DNA from: a virus
IMG/VR virus record: IMGVR_UViG_3300042261_000588
Location: 62,001-126,000 of that record
Reading direction: 5' to 3' (one strand)
Length of the DNA stretch: 64,000 nt
Both the position numbers and the translations under genes were made by a program. Numbering within the stretch: position 1 is the stretch's first letter; each line of letters opens with the position of its first letter. Shown here piece after piece: positions 43,209 through 52,279 of the stretch. The notes under the pieces are model-generated. The model ran no database searches. It worked only from the letters and a program-made list of their open reading frames with translations, and was not told the DNA's origin.

Positions 43209-43613
43209 ATGAATGAATGTAAGAAGATCGCTGTTGACTTTGATGGGGTTCTGGTAAAGTGTTTGCCATCGGATGTTGGTTACGTTCCTGATCGGTTCGG
43301 AGAGCCTATCCTCGTGATGATTGAACGAGTCAGGGGCTGGCTGTCAGAGGGTAAGGATGTTGTGATCTTTACAGCTCGTGTTCATCCAGCGAATCCAGAA
43401 GAAGCTGAGATTGCTAGGTTGGCTATTCAGAGGTTTTGCCTCAACAACTTCGGGATTGTCATGGAAGTCACTTGCATGAAGTCTCCAAAGATGGCTCGGT
43501 TTTATGATGATCTGGCTGTGACGGTGGAGCAAGATACTGGCAGAATCCTGACTCCGGGATTCGATGAAGAAAGAGAAGCTCCTGACGCACTTGGATCGTT
43601 GCTTTCGGAGTAG
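43209..43613 (+). CDS. HAD-like phosphatase
   Basis: 134 residues; ATG behind GGGAGATTG. HAD motif I is IAVDFDGVLV (nucleophile Asp about 10), motif II VVIFTAR, and the C-terminal MKSPKMARFYDDLAV fits motifs III-IV. Short size without a large cap suggests a nucleotide or polynucleotide phosphatase. It could act in nucleotide metabolism or on RNA ends. Confidence 0.72.
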   Translation: MNECKKIAVDFDGVLVKCLPSDVGYVPDRFGEPILVMIERVRGWLSEGKDVVIFTARVHPANPEEAEIARLAIQRFCLNNFGIVMEVTCMKSPKMARFYDDLAVTVEQDTGRILTPGFDEEREAPDALGSLLSE

Positions 43614-43621
43614 AATGATCC

Positions 43622-44452
43622 ATGAATAATGAATTAAAATCTCCGGTTACGTTTCAGGGTGCCAAAGTCCGGTTGGCAAGTCAAATCGTTGATGTTCTAT
43701 GGGCGGGTAAAGATACGAAGTATTTCGATCTCTGTTGTGGCGGAGGTTCGATCTCGTTAGAGTTGTTTCGTCGAGGAGTCACTCCTGAGAATATCACCAT
43801 GATTGATGCCGGACCTTGGGGCAACTTTTGGCAGGCTATAGCCAATGGAAGTTTTGATCTGAGCGTCTTGAAGATGTTGTTGGATATGGTTCCGAATGAT
43901 AAGGGCAAGATTAGGGATCATATCGAGCGGTTGTCGAATACCAATGCCAGTGTAATGACTCCTTATGTCTATCTTGTGCTTCAAGCCAGCAGTTTTGGAG
44001 GCAAGGCGATATGGCGTGAAGGGGACAAGTGGAAGAATACGACGTTTAGGGGCTACTGGGAGCCCAAGGATGGCTGTAACAGGCAGTCCCATGTAAACCC
44101 TATGATGCCTATGCCGGACGAGCTGTATCGCCGTGTAGAGGCTATTGTGAGAAGCGAGCTTTATGGCAGGGTCAAAGGACGGCAGGATGTATTACCCGGA
44201 TGCATAGAAGGTTTGGGACATGGTGTGGCATACATTGATCCTCCTTACAAGGGTGCTACTGGTTATGGACGGTTTTTCGATGTGATTTCGGCGGCGAAGA
44301 AGTTTGGTGGTGTCTGCTACGTTACAGAAGGAGTTCCACTGACGGAAGAAGCTTACAAGCTTTCGGAACACAGACAAAAGGGTGGAGTTAGTGGGAATCG
44401 AGAAAGGAAACAGGAAGAATGGATAAGCATATTCAGAAACAAGGCACTGTAA
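43622..44452 (+). CDS. D12-class DNA adenine methylase
   Basis: 276 residues. PVTFQGAKVRLASQI and DLCCGGGSISLELFRRG give the S-adenosylmethionine-binding start of Dam-like (D12) enzymes; the catalytic motif is YIDPPYKG (about 214). LQASSFGGKAIW is conserved in the class. The family methylates adenine N6, often in GATC-like sites. Its 3' end overlaps the next gene by 34 bases in another frame. Confidence 0.82.
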   Translation: MNNELKSPVTFQGAKVRLASQIVDVLWAGKDTKYFDLCCGGGSISLELFRRGVTPENITMIDAGPWGNFWQAIANGSFDLSVLKMLLDMVPNDKGKIRDHIERLSNTNASVMTPYVYLVLQASSFGGKAIWREGDKWKNTTFRGYWEPKDGCNRQSHVNPMMPMPDELYRRVEAIVRSELYGRVKGRQDVLPGCIEGLGHGVAYIDPPYKGATGYGRFFDVISAAKKFGGVCYVTEGVPLTEEAYKLSEHRQKGGVSGNRERKQEEWISIFRNKAL

Positions 44453-45786
44453 CAGATAATGAAATCGTTTCGGTGTTTCCCGTCGAGGCTCGTAAACGGT
44501 TATTGCCGACGTTAATTTCCAGATTGGTCATGGGAGCTAATGTAATTAGTCCTTGGCATGGGAGGCAAGACGTTGTTGTTATCGAGGATGTGTATGGATT
44601 GACGAAATTAAGCGTTCAGGACTTCGCCATAGCCAAGGAAGTTGCGGAGAGGATTACCAAGGAACTTGGATTACAAATGATTGTGCCGTCACATCAAGTA
44701 TTGGTTATTCGAGACAGGGCGCAGGAGATTGTCGCTTCGATGACGGATTGTCGTGCGGGCAAGAAGGGCATTATCATGCTCAAGGATCAAGGTGGTTGTG
44801 GATATTGGAGGATGTCGCTTCCTGCAAAATACATTAATCGGGATGGGATATACATTGATGTTACCGGAGGGACATTGGGATTAGATGGTTTGTTGGAGTA
44901 TGATACGATCTTTGTTCAGCGTGTATGCAATTGGGATTACTTACTTGTTTTGGAGAGATTGAAGAAAGCTGGGAAAAGGATCGTTTACGATGTTGATGAT
45001 GATATTTTTGCAATTCCGAGTGACAATCCTGCCTCAAAGGGAATGGGACGATCAGAGCAGATGGCGGCGGTTGAGTGCATGAAGATTGCTGATGTTGTTA
45101 CAACTACGACAAGTATATTGCAGGAACGATTTACTTCATTGCTTGGTCGTGCTCCGGTTGTAGTGCCTAATGCTATTGACCCAGATGACGGTTGGAATCC
45201 AACTCCGATGACGGGAAGTCCGGATGGCAAGAAGAGAATTTTCTGGCAGGGAAGCAACACACATGACGAAGACTGGAATGAGTGTTTTGATGCAGTAGAT
45301 CGAGTCATGAAAAAGAGGTCGGATGTTAGAGTCGTCATCATGGGGTTCTTGCCCACTCTAGTGAAGGAGAGTCTCGGAGAGCCACATTGGAAGGATCGGG
45401 TTGAATACATTGGGTCGATGGCTCCAGAGGCATATTTCAGACTTATTAAACATGTTCGAGGGGATGTGGGACTGGCACCACTTCGGCATGAACACTTTAA
45501 TCTTGGCAAATCGTCCATAAAGTGGATCGAGAACAGTGTCATCGGTATGCCAACAGTTGCATCGGATGTTGCGCCTTATTCAGATGTGATAGAACATGGA
45601 GTCGATGGATTCATTTGTTCGGATACGGATGAGTGGGAAGACGCCATTGATGTGTGTCTTGATAATGATAGTGTGAGACGGCAGGTGGTTGAAAATGCTC
45701 GGGTAAAGGTGCGTCGGGAGTTCAACATCAAGACAGTTTCTGAGACATGGCGGAGAGTGTTGGTTGGAGATGATCGAAATGGGTGA
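44419..45786 (+). CDS. GT-B (GT4-like) glycosyltransferase
   Basis: 455 residues. Residues 1-110 are an extra N-terminal region. A Rossmann domain follows (KRIVYDVDDDIFA), then the C-terminal GT4 nucleotide-sugar-binding domain: KRIFWQGSN, VEYIGSMAPEAYF, IKWIENSVIGMPTVASDVAPYSDVI (E-x7-E-like region). It probably adds sugar to DNA, surface glycan or virion protein. The start is inside the methylase gene, so the two are coupled. Confidence 0.8.
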   Translation: MDKHIQKQGTVTDNEIVSVFPVEARKRLLPTLISRLVMGANVISPWHGRQDVVVIEDVYGLTKLSVQDFAIAKEVAERITKELGLQMIVPSHQVLVIRDRAQEIVASMTDCRAGKKGIIMLKDQGGCGYWRMSLPAKYINRDGIYIDVTGGTLGLDGLLEYDTIFVQRVCNWDYLLVLERLKKAGKRIVYDVDDDIFAIPSDNPASKGMGRSEQMAAVECMKIADVVTTTTSILQERFTSLLGRAPVVVPNAIDPDDGWNPTPMTGSPDGKKRIFWQGSNTHDEDWNECFDAVDRVMKKRSDVRVVIMGFLPTLVKESLGEPHWKDRVEYIGSMAPEAYFRLIKHVRGDVGLAPLRHEHFNLGKSSIKWIENSVIGMPTVASDVAPYSDVIEHGVDGFICSDTDEWEDAIDVCLDNDSVRRQVVENARVKVRREFNIKTVSETWRRVLVGDDRNG

Positions 45787-45793
45787 TTAAATA

Positions 45794-45994
45794 GTGGATA
45801 GGAACATTTCAGTCTGTATTGAGAACAAATGTCTGGAGTGAAATTCAAGTGATCTGGTTGTTCCGAGTGATTGCCCGTATGAGATATTCCACCCTTTGGA
45901 ATTAGATACGAGCAGAATGCAGATTAAGAAATGGATTGATATGCAAATACTGAAGTGGAGGGATAAGAACTTGGGAAAGATTGATGGCTCCTAG
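45794..45994 (+). pseudogene. small Cys-rich gene interrupted by in-frame TGA
   Basis: A GTG frame reads VDRNISVCIENKCLE, then TGA (45839-45841), and continues NSSDLVVPSDCPYEIF and a helical basic end to TAG. The TGA occupies a position where Cys would complete a CxxC zinc pair. Point mutation, selenocysteine or readthrough are all possible; no selenocysteine tRNA or insertion hairpin was identified. This stretch otherwise has no gene. Confidence 0.4.
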
Positions 45995-46055
45995 TTGGGT
46001 GGTTCATAGTAACATTTCCTTTATATTTATCCTATCTATGAAAGGGAGAATAATC

Positions 46056-47009
46056 ATGAGAGACTTTTTTGCTGGCTTGAGACTGGTGTTGGCTTATACT
46101 AATCTAGAGAAGATGAATATTGGGGCTATTGCTCATCAGTTCATCCGTGATACGATTATCCCCAGTCTTCAGAAAAGGAGGGGAAAAGCGAAGACGGATA
46201 CTGATATAGATAGGTATGACCGGCTGATCGAGCAATATGAGTTGTATTCAGATATGAGGAATCCCGAAGCGAAGGTTTTTGATTCTGTGGCGGCAAATAT
46301 TATTCGTCGTCGTGCCCAGCAGTCTGGTTTGAATGATGAGGATACGGAAGACTTGATGCAGACATTGGCTCTTGGATTTTTCCAGCCATTACGTGTGGAT
46401 GGAAACGATCTCAGGCAAACGATGGAGAAGTATATGAAGGATCAGGAAAAGGGTCCTCTATTTCTGAAAAACTATTGGGCTCATATTGTAGACCTTCGGA
46501 CGAAGTATTTCATTCGTGAATGGCAGAGAAAGCATCAGGAAACGACTTTTCCTCGTGAGGAGAACGATGAAGGTGAAGAACTTGACCCAATGGTCAATAT
46601 ACGCGCTCCGTCTCAAACAGATGAAGGTTATGTTCGCCAAGTAATGAAGGATTTGGAGAGTTATGTCCATAAGAATGCTCGTAACTCCAAATATTCAGAA
46701 TTGTTTGATGTTTGGTTCGACCTTGCTCAGAAGAAGGGCGCTGATAAAGTGAATATGCATCGGGATGTTTATCCGGTGCTTAGAGATCGTGGATTTGAAG
46801 GAACTGAGCCAACTTTCAATTATCACTGGATGGCACTCAAGCAGATCATTGCGAGATTCTTCCAAAATGAGCTTGATGGCGAGGGATATAGTGGAATCAA
46901 AAAGATTCTTCGGATGAGTTCTGTGGAGTTTGTCGCATATGCTGAGTATCGCAAGCGTCTGGCTGCTTGGATGCTTAGTGGAGCTGTTCGCAATCTGTTA
47001 GAATCTTAA
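46056..47009 (+). CDS. putative phage RNA polymerase sigma factor
   Basis: 317 residues from the ATG behind AAAGGGAGA. About 75-175 (FDSVAANIIRRRAQQSGLNDEDTEDL, then LKNYWAHIVDLRTKYFIREWQRKHQ) looks like sigma region 2, with the DEDTEDLMQ helix and the aromatic, Arg-rich recognition helix. The C-terminal half could hold region 4 (YHWMALKQIIARFF) but is less clear. If correct, it may read the TCGGTAATGT promoters; both claims are inference. Confidence 0.5.
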   Translation: MRDFFAGLRLVLAYTNLEKMNIGAIAHQFIRDTIIPSLQKRRGKAKTDTDIDRYDRLIEQYELYSDMRNPEAKVFDSVAANIIRRRAQQSGLNDEDTEDLMQTLALGFFQPLRVDGNDLRQTMEKYMKDQEKGPLFLKNYWAHIVDLRTKYFIREWQRKHQETTFPREENDEGEELDPMVNIRAPSQTDEGYVRQVMKDLESYVHKNARNSKYSELFDVWFDLAQKKGADKVNMHRDVYPVLRDRGFEGTEPTFNYHWMALKQIIARFFQNELDGEGYSGIKKILRMSSVEFVAYAEYRKRLAAWMLSGAVRNLLES

Positions 47010-47076
47010 GCGATAGTTGGTTCAAGACTGACGAGTGCGGCAATGCCGTGCTACGATTTATGAATGGAGATGAAGT

Positions 47077-47553
47077 ATGGTTCCGGCCTATGATTACGGT
47101 TGTAGTAACTGTGATAAAACATTTGAGGTTCGGCATCCTATGAAGGAATCGCCGATTGTCGTCTGTCCCAAATGTTCGTCTCGTTCTACATATAAGGTTC
47201 CTACCTTAATTGGGATTGTAACTCGTTCCAGTCGATCTATCGGGATGGATCGTGCCGTGGACCAGGTAAAACGGAATGTCGAGATGCAGGATGAGATGAG
47301 GAGAGATATGGGTATCGAGAATATTTCCCCTCTTCGTGGTTCCACAATGAAGCAGATCTATGATGATGCCAAGGCTCAGAAATCAGAGATCAAGGAAAGC
47401 ATGGCGGCACAAGCAGAGAAGAGGTCAAAGGAGACGGCTTTAAAGCAAAGGGAGTGGTCAAGAAAGGCTTTGCAGAGGATGCCACAGAGACGGAAAGAGA
47501 TGTCTGAGAGAAAGGCTGCTGAAGCGTCAGCTAAAAGGGCTATCAGGATTTGA
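47077..47553 (+). CDS. FmdB-type zinc-ribbon protein with helical tail
   Basis: 158 residues. YDYGCSNCDKTFEV and VVCPKCSSRS form the FmdB-family zinc ribbon (residues 1-40). The remainder is a long basic helix rich in Lys, Arg and Met. Such proteins may bind nucleic acid. Next gene starts in a TTGA overlap. Confidence 0.7.
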   Translation: MVPAYDYGCSNCDKTFEVRHPMKESPIVVCPKCSSRSTYKVPTLIGIVTRSSRSIGMDRAVDQVKRNVEMQDEMRRDMGIENISPLRGSTMKQIYDDAKAQKSEIKESMAAQAEKRSKETALKQREWSRKALQRMPQRRKEMSERKAAEASAKRAIRI

Positions 47554-47834
47554 AAAAGAAACCAGAAACAGATGTTAATATCACATGCGAAGTGTTTCGC
47601 GTGCTTCGGAGTGACCCGGTAGGTGATACATCAACCAATCGGGCCGAACTCAGAATTGTAAAATGGTCAGGAGGTAAAACACGAGTATTGGAAAAACGAA
47701 GGGTTTGGAATCTAAAGAACGGGACTTTGCGTTGCAGACAATTAGTAGGACTTTCTGCCGATGATGTAGAGTGCATCGTGGCAAACAAAAACGAAATCAT
47801 AACGATCTTACAAGGAGTTTCAAATGAAGCATGA
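47550..47834 (+). CDS. small beta-rich protein (94 aa)
   Basis: TTG start overlapping the previous stop. Alternating strands (ITCEVFRVLRSD, AELRIVKWSGG, TRVLEKRRVWNL) suggest a small barrel. Its end overlaps the ribonucleotide reductase start by 11 bases. Function unknown. Confidence 0.58.
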   Translation: MKKKPETDVNITCEVFRVLRSDPVGDTSTNRAELRIVKWSGGKTRVLEKRRVWNLKNGTLRCRQLVGLSADDVECIVANKNEIITILQGVSNEA

Positions 47835-49728
47835 TCTTCCGACTGCCTACCAAGAATTCATTCATTTATCGAGATACGCCAGATGGATAGATGGCGAGGG
47901 AAGACGGGAAACATGGCATGAGACTGTAGATCGGTATATTACATTCTTCGATAAGACTTGTGGTGGAAAGATTCCCAAAGAGACGTTGGAGGAGATTAGG
48001 GAGGCTATTCTAAATCTTGAGGTGATGCCTTCTATGCGTTGTTTGATGACGGCGGGAAAGGCTTTGGAGCTAGACCATGCCGCAGCTTTTAACTGCTCTA
48101 CAATGGCTATCAATCACCCATTCGCATTTGATGAGTTGTTGTATTTATTGATGCTTGGAACAGGATGCGGGATTTCGGTTGAGCGTCAATTTTTAGTGAG
48201 TCTGCCCGTTATCGCCGAAAGTTTTCGAACATCGAAAAGTGTTATTAAAGTCGAGGACTCCAGAATTGGATGGGCAAATGCTCTTCGAGAGATGATTGGG
48301 ATGTTGTATCAAGGTCGTATTCCTGAATGGGATGTATCTGGTGTGCGTCCAGCAGGAGCTAAGTTAAAGACTTTTGGTGGAAGGTCTAGCGGACCAGAAC
48401 CTTTGGTTGATTTGTTTAAATTTGTGATTGAGATATTCAAGGGAGCATCTGGAAGAAGGTTGAATTCGATAGAATGTCACGATATTTGCTGTAAGATCGC
48501 CGAAGTTGTTGTCTCTGGTGGAGTCAGGCGTAGCGCTATTCTATCTTTGACAAATCCGTCGGATGATAGAATGAGACATGCTAAAGATGGCAATTGGTTC
48601 GAGACAACTCCGTGGAGATCAATGGCGAACATCAGTGCTGCATACACCGAGAAGCCAAGTATGGATGTATTCTTCAGGGAGTGGTTAGCACTATATGAAT
48701 CAAAAAGTGGAGAGCGTGGAATCTTCAATCGTGAGGCAGCAAAAGCGCAAGCATTGAAGTATGGTCGTCGTGATCCCAATCACGAGTTTCTATGCAATCC
48801 TTGTTCGGAAATTTTGGCACGAGATCAAGGGTTGTGCAATCTATCCGAGGTTGTTATACGACCGAAAGATGATTTGAAGTCGCTGCTTAGAAAAGCGAGG
48901 ATCGCCGCTATCATGGGGACAATGCAGGCAACTTTGACAAACTTTCGATATCTTCGTTCTACATGGAAGAAAAATGCCGACGAAGAAGCCTTGTTGGGAG
49001 TTAGCTTGACAGGAATCATGGACAACGAAGTTATGTCAGGTAGAAAAGGGAAAAGAGAACTGGCAGAAATTCTTGAAAAATTGAGGCTTCATGTAGTGTC
49101 AGTGAACAAGGAATGGTCTAAGATTCTCGGAATCAATCAAGCAGCAGCGACGACTTGTATAAAGCCGAGCGGAACTGTCGGTCAGTTGAATGACTGTGCC
49201 AGCGGAATTCATCCTCGTTACTCAGGAATGTATATCAGGAGAGTCCGTTGTGATAAGCATGATCCTCTGGCAAAAATGATGATAGATGCCGGATTCCCAG
49301 CAGAAGATGATGTGATGAGGCCAGAGCGTCAGGTGGTATTCTCCTTTCCAATGAGATCGCCGGAGGGAGCAATTACTACTGATGATGTGACGGCAATTGA
49401 GCAGCTTGAATTGTGGAAAGTCTATCAGACACATTGGGCTGAACATAAGATCAGCATGACAGTTTATGTTGGAGAGTCGGAGTGGATGGAGGTTGGTGCA
49501 TGGGTTTATAAAAACTTCGACTTGATGAGTGGCATAGCTTTTCTGCCTCGCATCCATCATAGTTATAAGCAAACTCCTTATGAGACTATAACTGAAAATA
49601 AGTGTGTTGAACTTGAGGCAGGAATGCCAAAGGATGTGGATTGGTCGAAGATTAGGGAATATGAGAAGGATGACGCAACTACCAATGCCAGAGAGATTGC
49701 CTGTTCAGCAGGTCAATGCGAGCTTTAA
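47824..49728 (+). CDS. nrdJ: adenosylcobalamin-dependent (class II) ribonucleotide reductase
   Basis: 634 residues behind AAGGAG. AFNCSTMAIN carries the active-site Cys of the redox pair, LLMLGTGCGISVER and SGERGIFNREAA are conserved in the monomeric class II family, CNPCSEI holds the thiyl Cys region, and the C-terminus ends in a Cys pair (CSAGQC) that shuttles electrons. It reduces ribonucleotides to deoxyribonucleotides using a cobalamin radical without oxygen, so the host presumably supplies or salvages B12. The length is somewhat below Lactobacillus-type enzymes (about 740). Confidence 0.85.
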   Translation: MKHDLPTAYQEFIHLSRYARWIDGEGRRETWHETVDRYITFFDKTCGGKIPKETLEEIREAILNLEVMPSMRCLMTAGKALELDHAAAFNCSTMAINHPFAFDELLYLLMLGTGCGISVERQFLVSLPVIAESFRTSKSVIKVEDSRIGWANALREMIGMLYQGRIPEWDVSGVRPAGAKLKTFGGRSSGPEPLVDLFKFVIEIFKGASGRRLNSIECHDICCKIAEVVVSGGVRRSAILSLTNPSDDRMRHAKDGNWFETTPWRSMANISAAYTEKPSMDVFFREWLALYESKSGERGIFNREAAKAQALKYGRRDPNHEFLCNPCSEILARDQGLCNLSEVVIRPKDDLKSLLRKARIAAIMGTMQATLTNFRYLRSTWKKNADEEALLGVSLTGIMDNEVMSGRKGKRELAEILEKLRLHVVSVNKEWSKILGINQAAATTCIKPSGTVGQLNDCASGIHPRYSGMYIRRVRCDKHDPLAKMMIDAGFPAEDDVMRPERQVVFSFPMRSPEGAITTDDVTAIEQLELWKVYQTHWAEHKISMTVYVGESEWMEVGAWVYKNFDLMSGIAFLPRIHHSYKQTPYETITENKCVELEAGMPKDVDWSKIREYEKDDATTNAREIACSAGQCEL

Positions 49729-49741
49729 GCGTGAAAGGATT

Positions 49742-49961
49742 ATGAGCGACCCTTTTCAAAGTGCTTGACTTGGCTCGACAAGTGAATGGAGGAACAGGTC
49801 GGGAATTTACTGGTGAGTTCCATCCAGACCATGAAGCTGTCGAGGCATGGAGAACGCCGTTATCACAAAAAGATGATGGGGAGTTCAGGTATGGAAATAA
49901 GAGTCCGACAGAATTACGTCGGATGATCGAGGGTCCCGGAGGAGTATGGGAAGAATTATGA
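49742..49961 (+). pseudogene. small gene with one-base frameshift at an A3 run
   Basis: The ATG behind GAAAGG reads MSDPFQSA then TGA. Deleting one A in CAAAGTG joins it to a 66-codon frame (LDLARQVNGGTGREF, then YGNKSPTELRRMIEG) to TGA at 49961, a good 72-residue protein. A GTG at 49761 could alternatively start the downstream part. Confidence 0.5.
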
Positions 49962-49988
49962 GTGAAAGATTTTTAAGGGAGTGTGATT

Positions 49989-50624
49989 ATGCTGTCTGAT
50001 CCGATTGTGAAAAAGATGAAGTTGGCAGAATTGAAGCCAGCAGACTATAACCCGAGAAAGATTACCGACGAGGCGTTTGATGGACTTGGAGAGTCAATCT
50101 CTCAGTTCGGCATGCTTTCTCATATTGTTTGGAACAAGAGAAGTGGGAATATCGTAGGAGGACATCAGCGATATAAACATCTCATAAAGATGGGCGAAGT
50201 CGAAACAGATGTCGTTGTTGTCGACTTGGATGACAACGAAGAAGTCGCTCTTAACATCACCCTGAATAGTAAAATGGTGAGAGGTGATTTTACGAGCGAC
50301 GTAATGGATATTCTCAGAGAGACTGAGGCACGACTAGGAAGCGCCTTTCAAAAAATCGGATTGCTCGATCTTTTTGGACATCTAAAAAGTCGTGGATTAG
50401 AAAAAGAGCCCAAGAAAAAGAAGACTACTAAAACTAGTGAGCCGAAGAAGTCGAAAACATCTAGTAGTTCTTTAAATGATGGCGACGTTGAGCCTCCGAA
50501 GAGTGATGGAAAGCCGCAGGCTATGATAACTTGTCCAAAGTGCCGGAGTCAGTGGAAGTTGACTGATAACGAGGTTGTTTACAACGGGGTGTTGAATCAG
50601 GGCAATAAGATTGGAGCCAATTAA
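49989..50624 (+). CDS. ParB-like nuclease-domain protein, type A1
   Basis: 211 residues. MKLAELKPADYNPRKI and GNIVGGHQRYKHL are the ParB/sulfiredoxin-fold motifs (NPR, GGHxR). A Lys/Ser-rich linker (about 135-175) leads to a C-terminal ribbon (CPKCRSQW). Type A shares ETDVVVVDLDxNEEVALNITLN with the gene at 51163. In phages such proteins commonly accompany methyltransferases. Confidence 0.78.
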   Translation: MLSDPIVKKMKLAELKPADYNPRKITDEAFDGLGESISQFGMLSHIVWNKRSGNIVGGHQRYKHLIKMGEVETDVVVVDLDDNEEVALNITLNSKMVRGDFTSDVMDILRETEARLGSAFQKIGLLDLFGHLKSRGLEKEPKKKKTTKTSEPKKSKTSSSSLNDGDVEPPKSDGKPQAMITCPKCRSQWKLTDNEVVYNGVLNQGNKIGAN

Positions 50625-51166
50625 TGTTGATCAAGAAGTGGGAAACCAGAGTCGTAAAATTGAGTGATGTTGTTCCACAGAGCAACAATCCTAGAGTCAT
50701 TGATCTTGCATCTCTTAATGGCCTACGGGCATCGCTGGGTCGTTTTGGGTATGTGGAGCTTGTCGTCTGGAATGAGCGAACGAGGCATATCATCAGCGGG
50801 CATCAGAGGTTCGCCGTATTGCAACAGGAGGGCGTCATAGAGGCCCCTATGATCGTGGTGGACATGTCCGTGGAAGAAGAGATGGGCGCAAGTCTCACTA
50901 TGAACAATCCCATGATTGAGGGCGAGTTTGATGAGCCGGTCATGGAGCTTCTCGGACAAATAGAGAAATCGGTTCCCGAATTGTTCAAAGCAGTTCGGAT
51001 GGAGGAACTTAGGTCATCTCTTGACAAGAGCATGGATAGGAATTTAGGAGATAGCGACACACCTGACAGAGGAGATGATGTGGACTGGGACACGGAATGC
51101 CCTTGTTGTGGAAACAAATGGAAAGTGGAAAGTTCGGATATAATAGTCGTAAAGGGTAATGTATGA
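50624..51166 (+). CDS. ParB-like nuclease-domain protein, type B1
   Basis: 180 residues in TAATG overlap with the previous gene. VPQSNNPRVID and ISGHQRFAVL are the ParB motifs; the first Gly of the usual GGH is Ser. The C-terminus carries a CPCCGNKW zinc pair. It pairs in sequence with the gene at 51716. Confidence 0.78.
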   Translation: MLIKKWETRVVKLSDVVPQSNNPRVIDLASLNGLRASLGRFGYVELVVWNERTRHIISGHQRFAVLQQEGVIEAPMIVVDMSVEEEMGASLTMNNPMIEGEFDEPVMELLGQIEKSVPELFKAVRMEELRSSLDKSMDRNLGDSDTPDRGDDVDWDTECPCCGNKWKVESSDIIVVKGNV

Positions 51167-51723
51167 ACTGTTTGATGGAACGAAAAAAGTTGGCTGATCT
51201 CAATCCTGCGGAATACAATCCTCGTGAGATCAGGCAAGAATCTCTTGATGGACTGCAAGGGTCTATTGATCGTTTCGGAGTGTTAGTTCCTATTATCTGG
51301 AATAGGCGTTCTGGGCGTATTGTTGGAGGACATCAACGATACAAGGTATTGACATCTAAGGGTGTTGAGGAAACAGATGTCGTTGTTGTCGACTTGGATA
51401 ACAACGAAGAAGTTGCTCTCAATATCACCTTGAACAATCCTGCCACTAGAGGGAAATTCACCAAGAGCGTGGTCGGATTATTAGAGCAGTCTGAAAAAAC
51501 AATGAAGGAAGAATTTAAGAAGGTTGGACTTTCGGATATGTTGAATTATCTGAGCCGCTTCAAGTTTGATGGTCCGGCGGGGTCTGGAGAGACTGGGAGT
51601 GGCAAGGGCAAGGGCAAAGGTGAGGGAAAGATCAAAGAGGGGATGAAGTGTCCGAGGTGTCAGAGTATTTGGAGAAAATCTGATGGTGAAGTGCTTTATA
51701 GAAGTGGGGTGGCCAATGGGTGA
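51163..51723 (+). CDS. ParB-like nuclease-domain protein, type A2
   Basis: 186 residues in ATGA overlap with the previous gene. LNPAEYNPREI and GRIVGGHQRYKVL motifs, a Gly/Lys-rich linker (GSGKGKGKGEGK), and CPRCQSIW ribbon. Closest in sequence to the gene at 49989. Confidence 0.78.
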   Translation: MNCLMERKKLADLNPAEYNPREIRQESLDGLQGSIDRFGVLVPIIWNRRSGRIVGGHQRYKVLTSKGVEETDVVVVDLDNNEEVALNITLNNPATRGKFTKSVVGLLEQSEKTMKEEFKKVGLSDMLNYLSRFKFDGPAGSGETGSGKGKGKGEGKIKEGMKCPRCQSIWRKSDGEVLYRSGVANG

Positions 51724-52279
51724 TCTGGGCAAAGTTGAAGTTCGGGTCATCAAGTTTGCCGAAGTAATACCGATGCCGAATAATCCGCGGGTCATTGATG
51801 ATGTGGCACTGAATGGCCTGAAGGCGTCGCTAGATCGTTTCGGTTATGTTGAGCCTATCGTCTGGAACAAGAGGACTGGACATATCGTGGGAGGGCATCA
51901 GCGATTTAAGGTGCTCAACATGCAGGGATTGATTGAAGCTCAGATGGTTGTCGTGGATATGAATCCTGACGACGAGATGTCAGCGAATCTGACTTTGAAT
52001 AATCCAGAGATCGAAGGTGAGTTTTCCGAGAAGGCATTGGAACTCCTAAAGGCTCTCAAAGGAGAAGAGTCTGATTTGTTTGGAAAACTTAGGATGGACG
52101 ATTTGATGGGTAATCTTGAAAAGCGTTTCGTTCAAGTAAATGATAAGTCTTACGAGAATAAGGAGATCGATATACAGGAGTTGGTTTCCGGCTGTAATGA
52201 CAAGTGTCCTTGTTGTGGGTTTGTATGGACGGCGGATGATAAAGACCAAGTTGACTTGGAGACACTAAAAGATGGTTGA
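51716..52279 (+). CDS. ParB-like nuclease-domain protein, type B2
   Basis: 187 residues; ATG overlaps the end of the previous gene. IPMPNNPRVIDDVALNGLKASL and HIVGGHQRFKVL motifs, C-terminal CPCCGFVW. Together the four genes form an A-B-A-B array, so a two-gene unit was duplicated. They directly precede two cytosine methyltransferases. Confidence 0.78.
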   Translation: MGDLGKVEVRVIKFAEVIPMPNNPRVIDDVALNGLKASLDRFGYVEPIVWNKRTGHIVGGHQRFKVLNMQGLIEAQMVVVDMNPDDEMSANLTLNNPEIEGEFSEKALELLKALKGEESDLFGKLRMDDLMGNLEKRFVQVNDKSYENKEIDIQELVSGCNDKCPCCGFVWTADDKDQVDLETLKDG

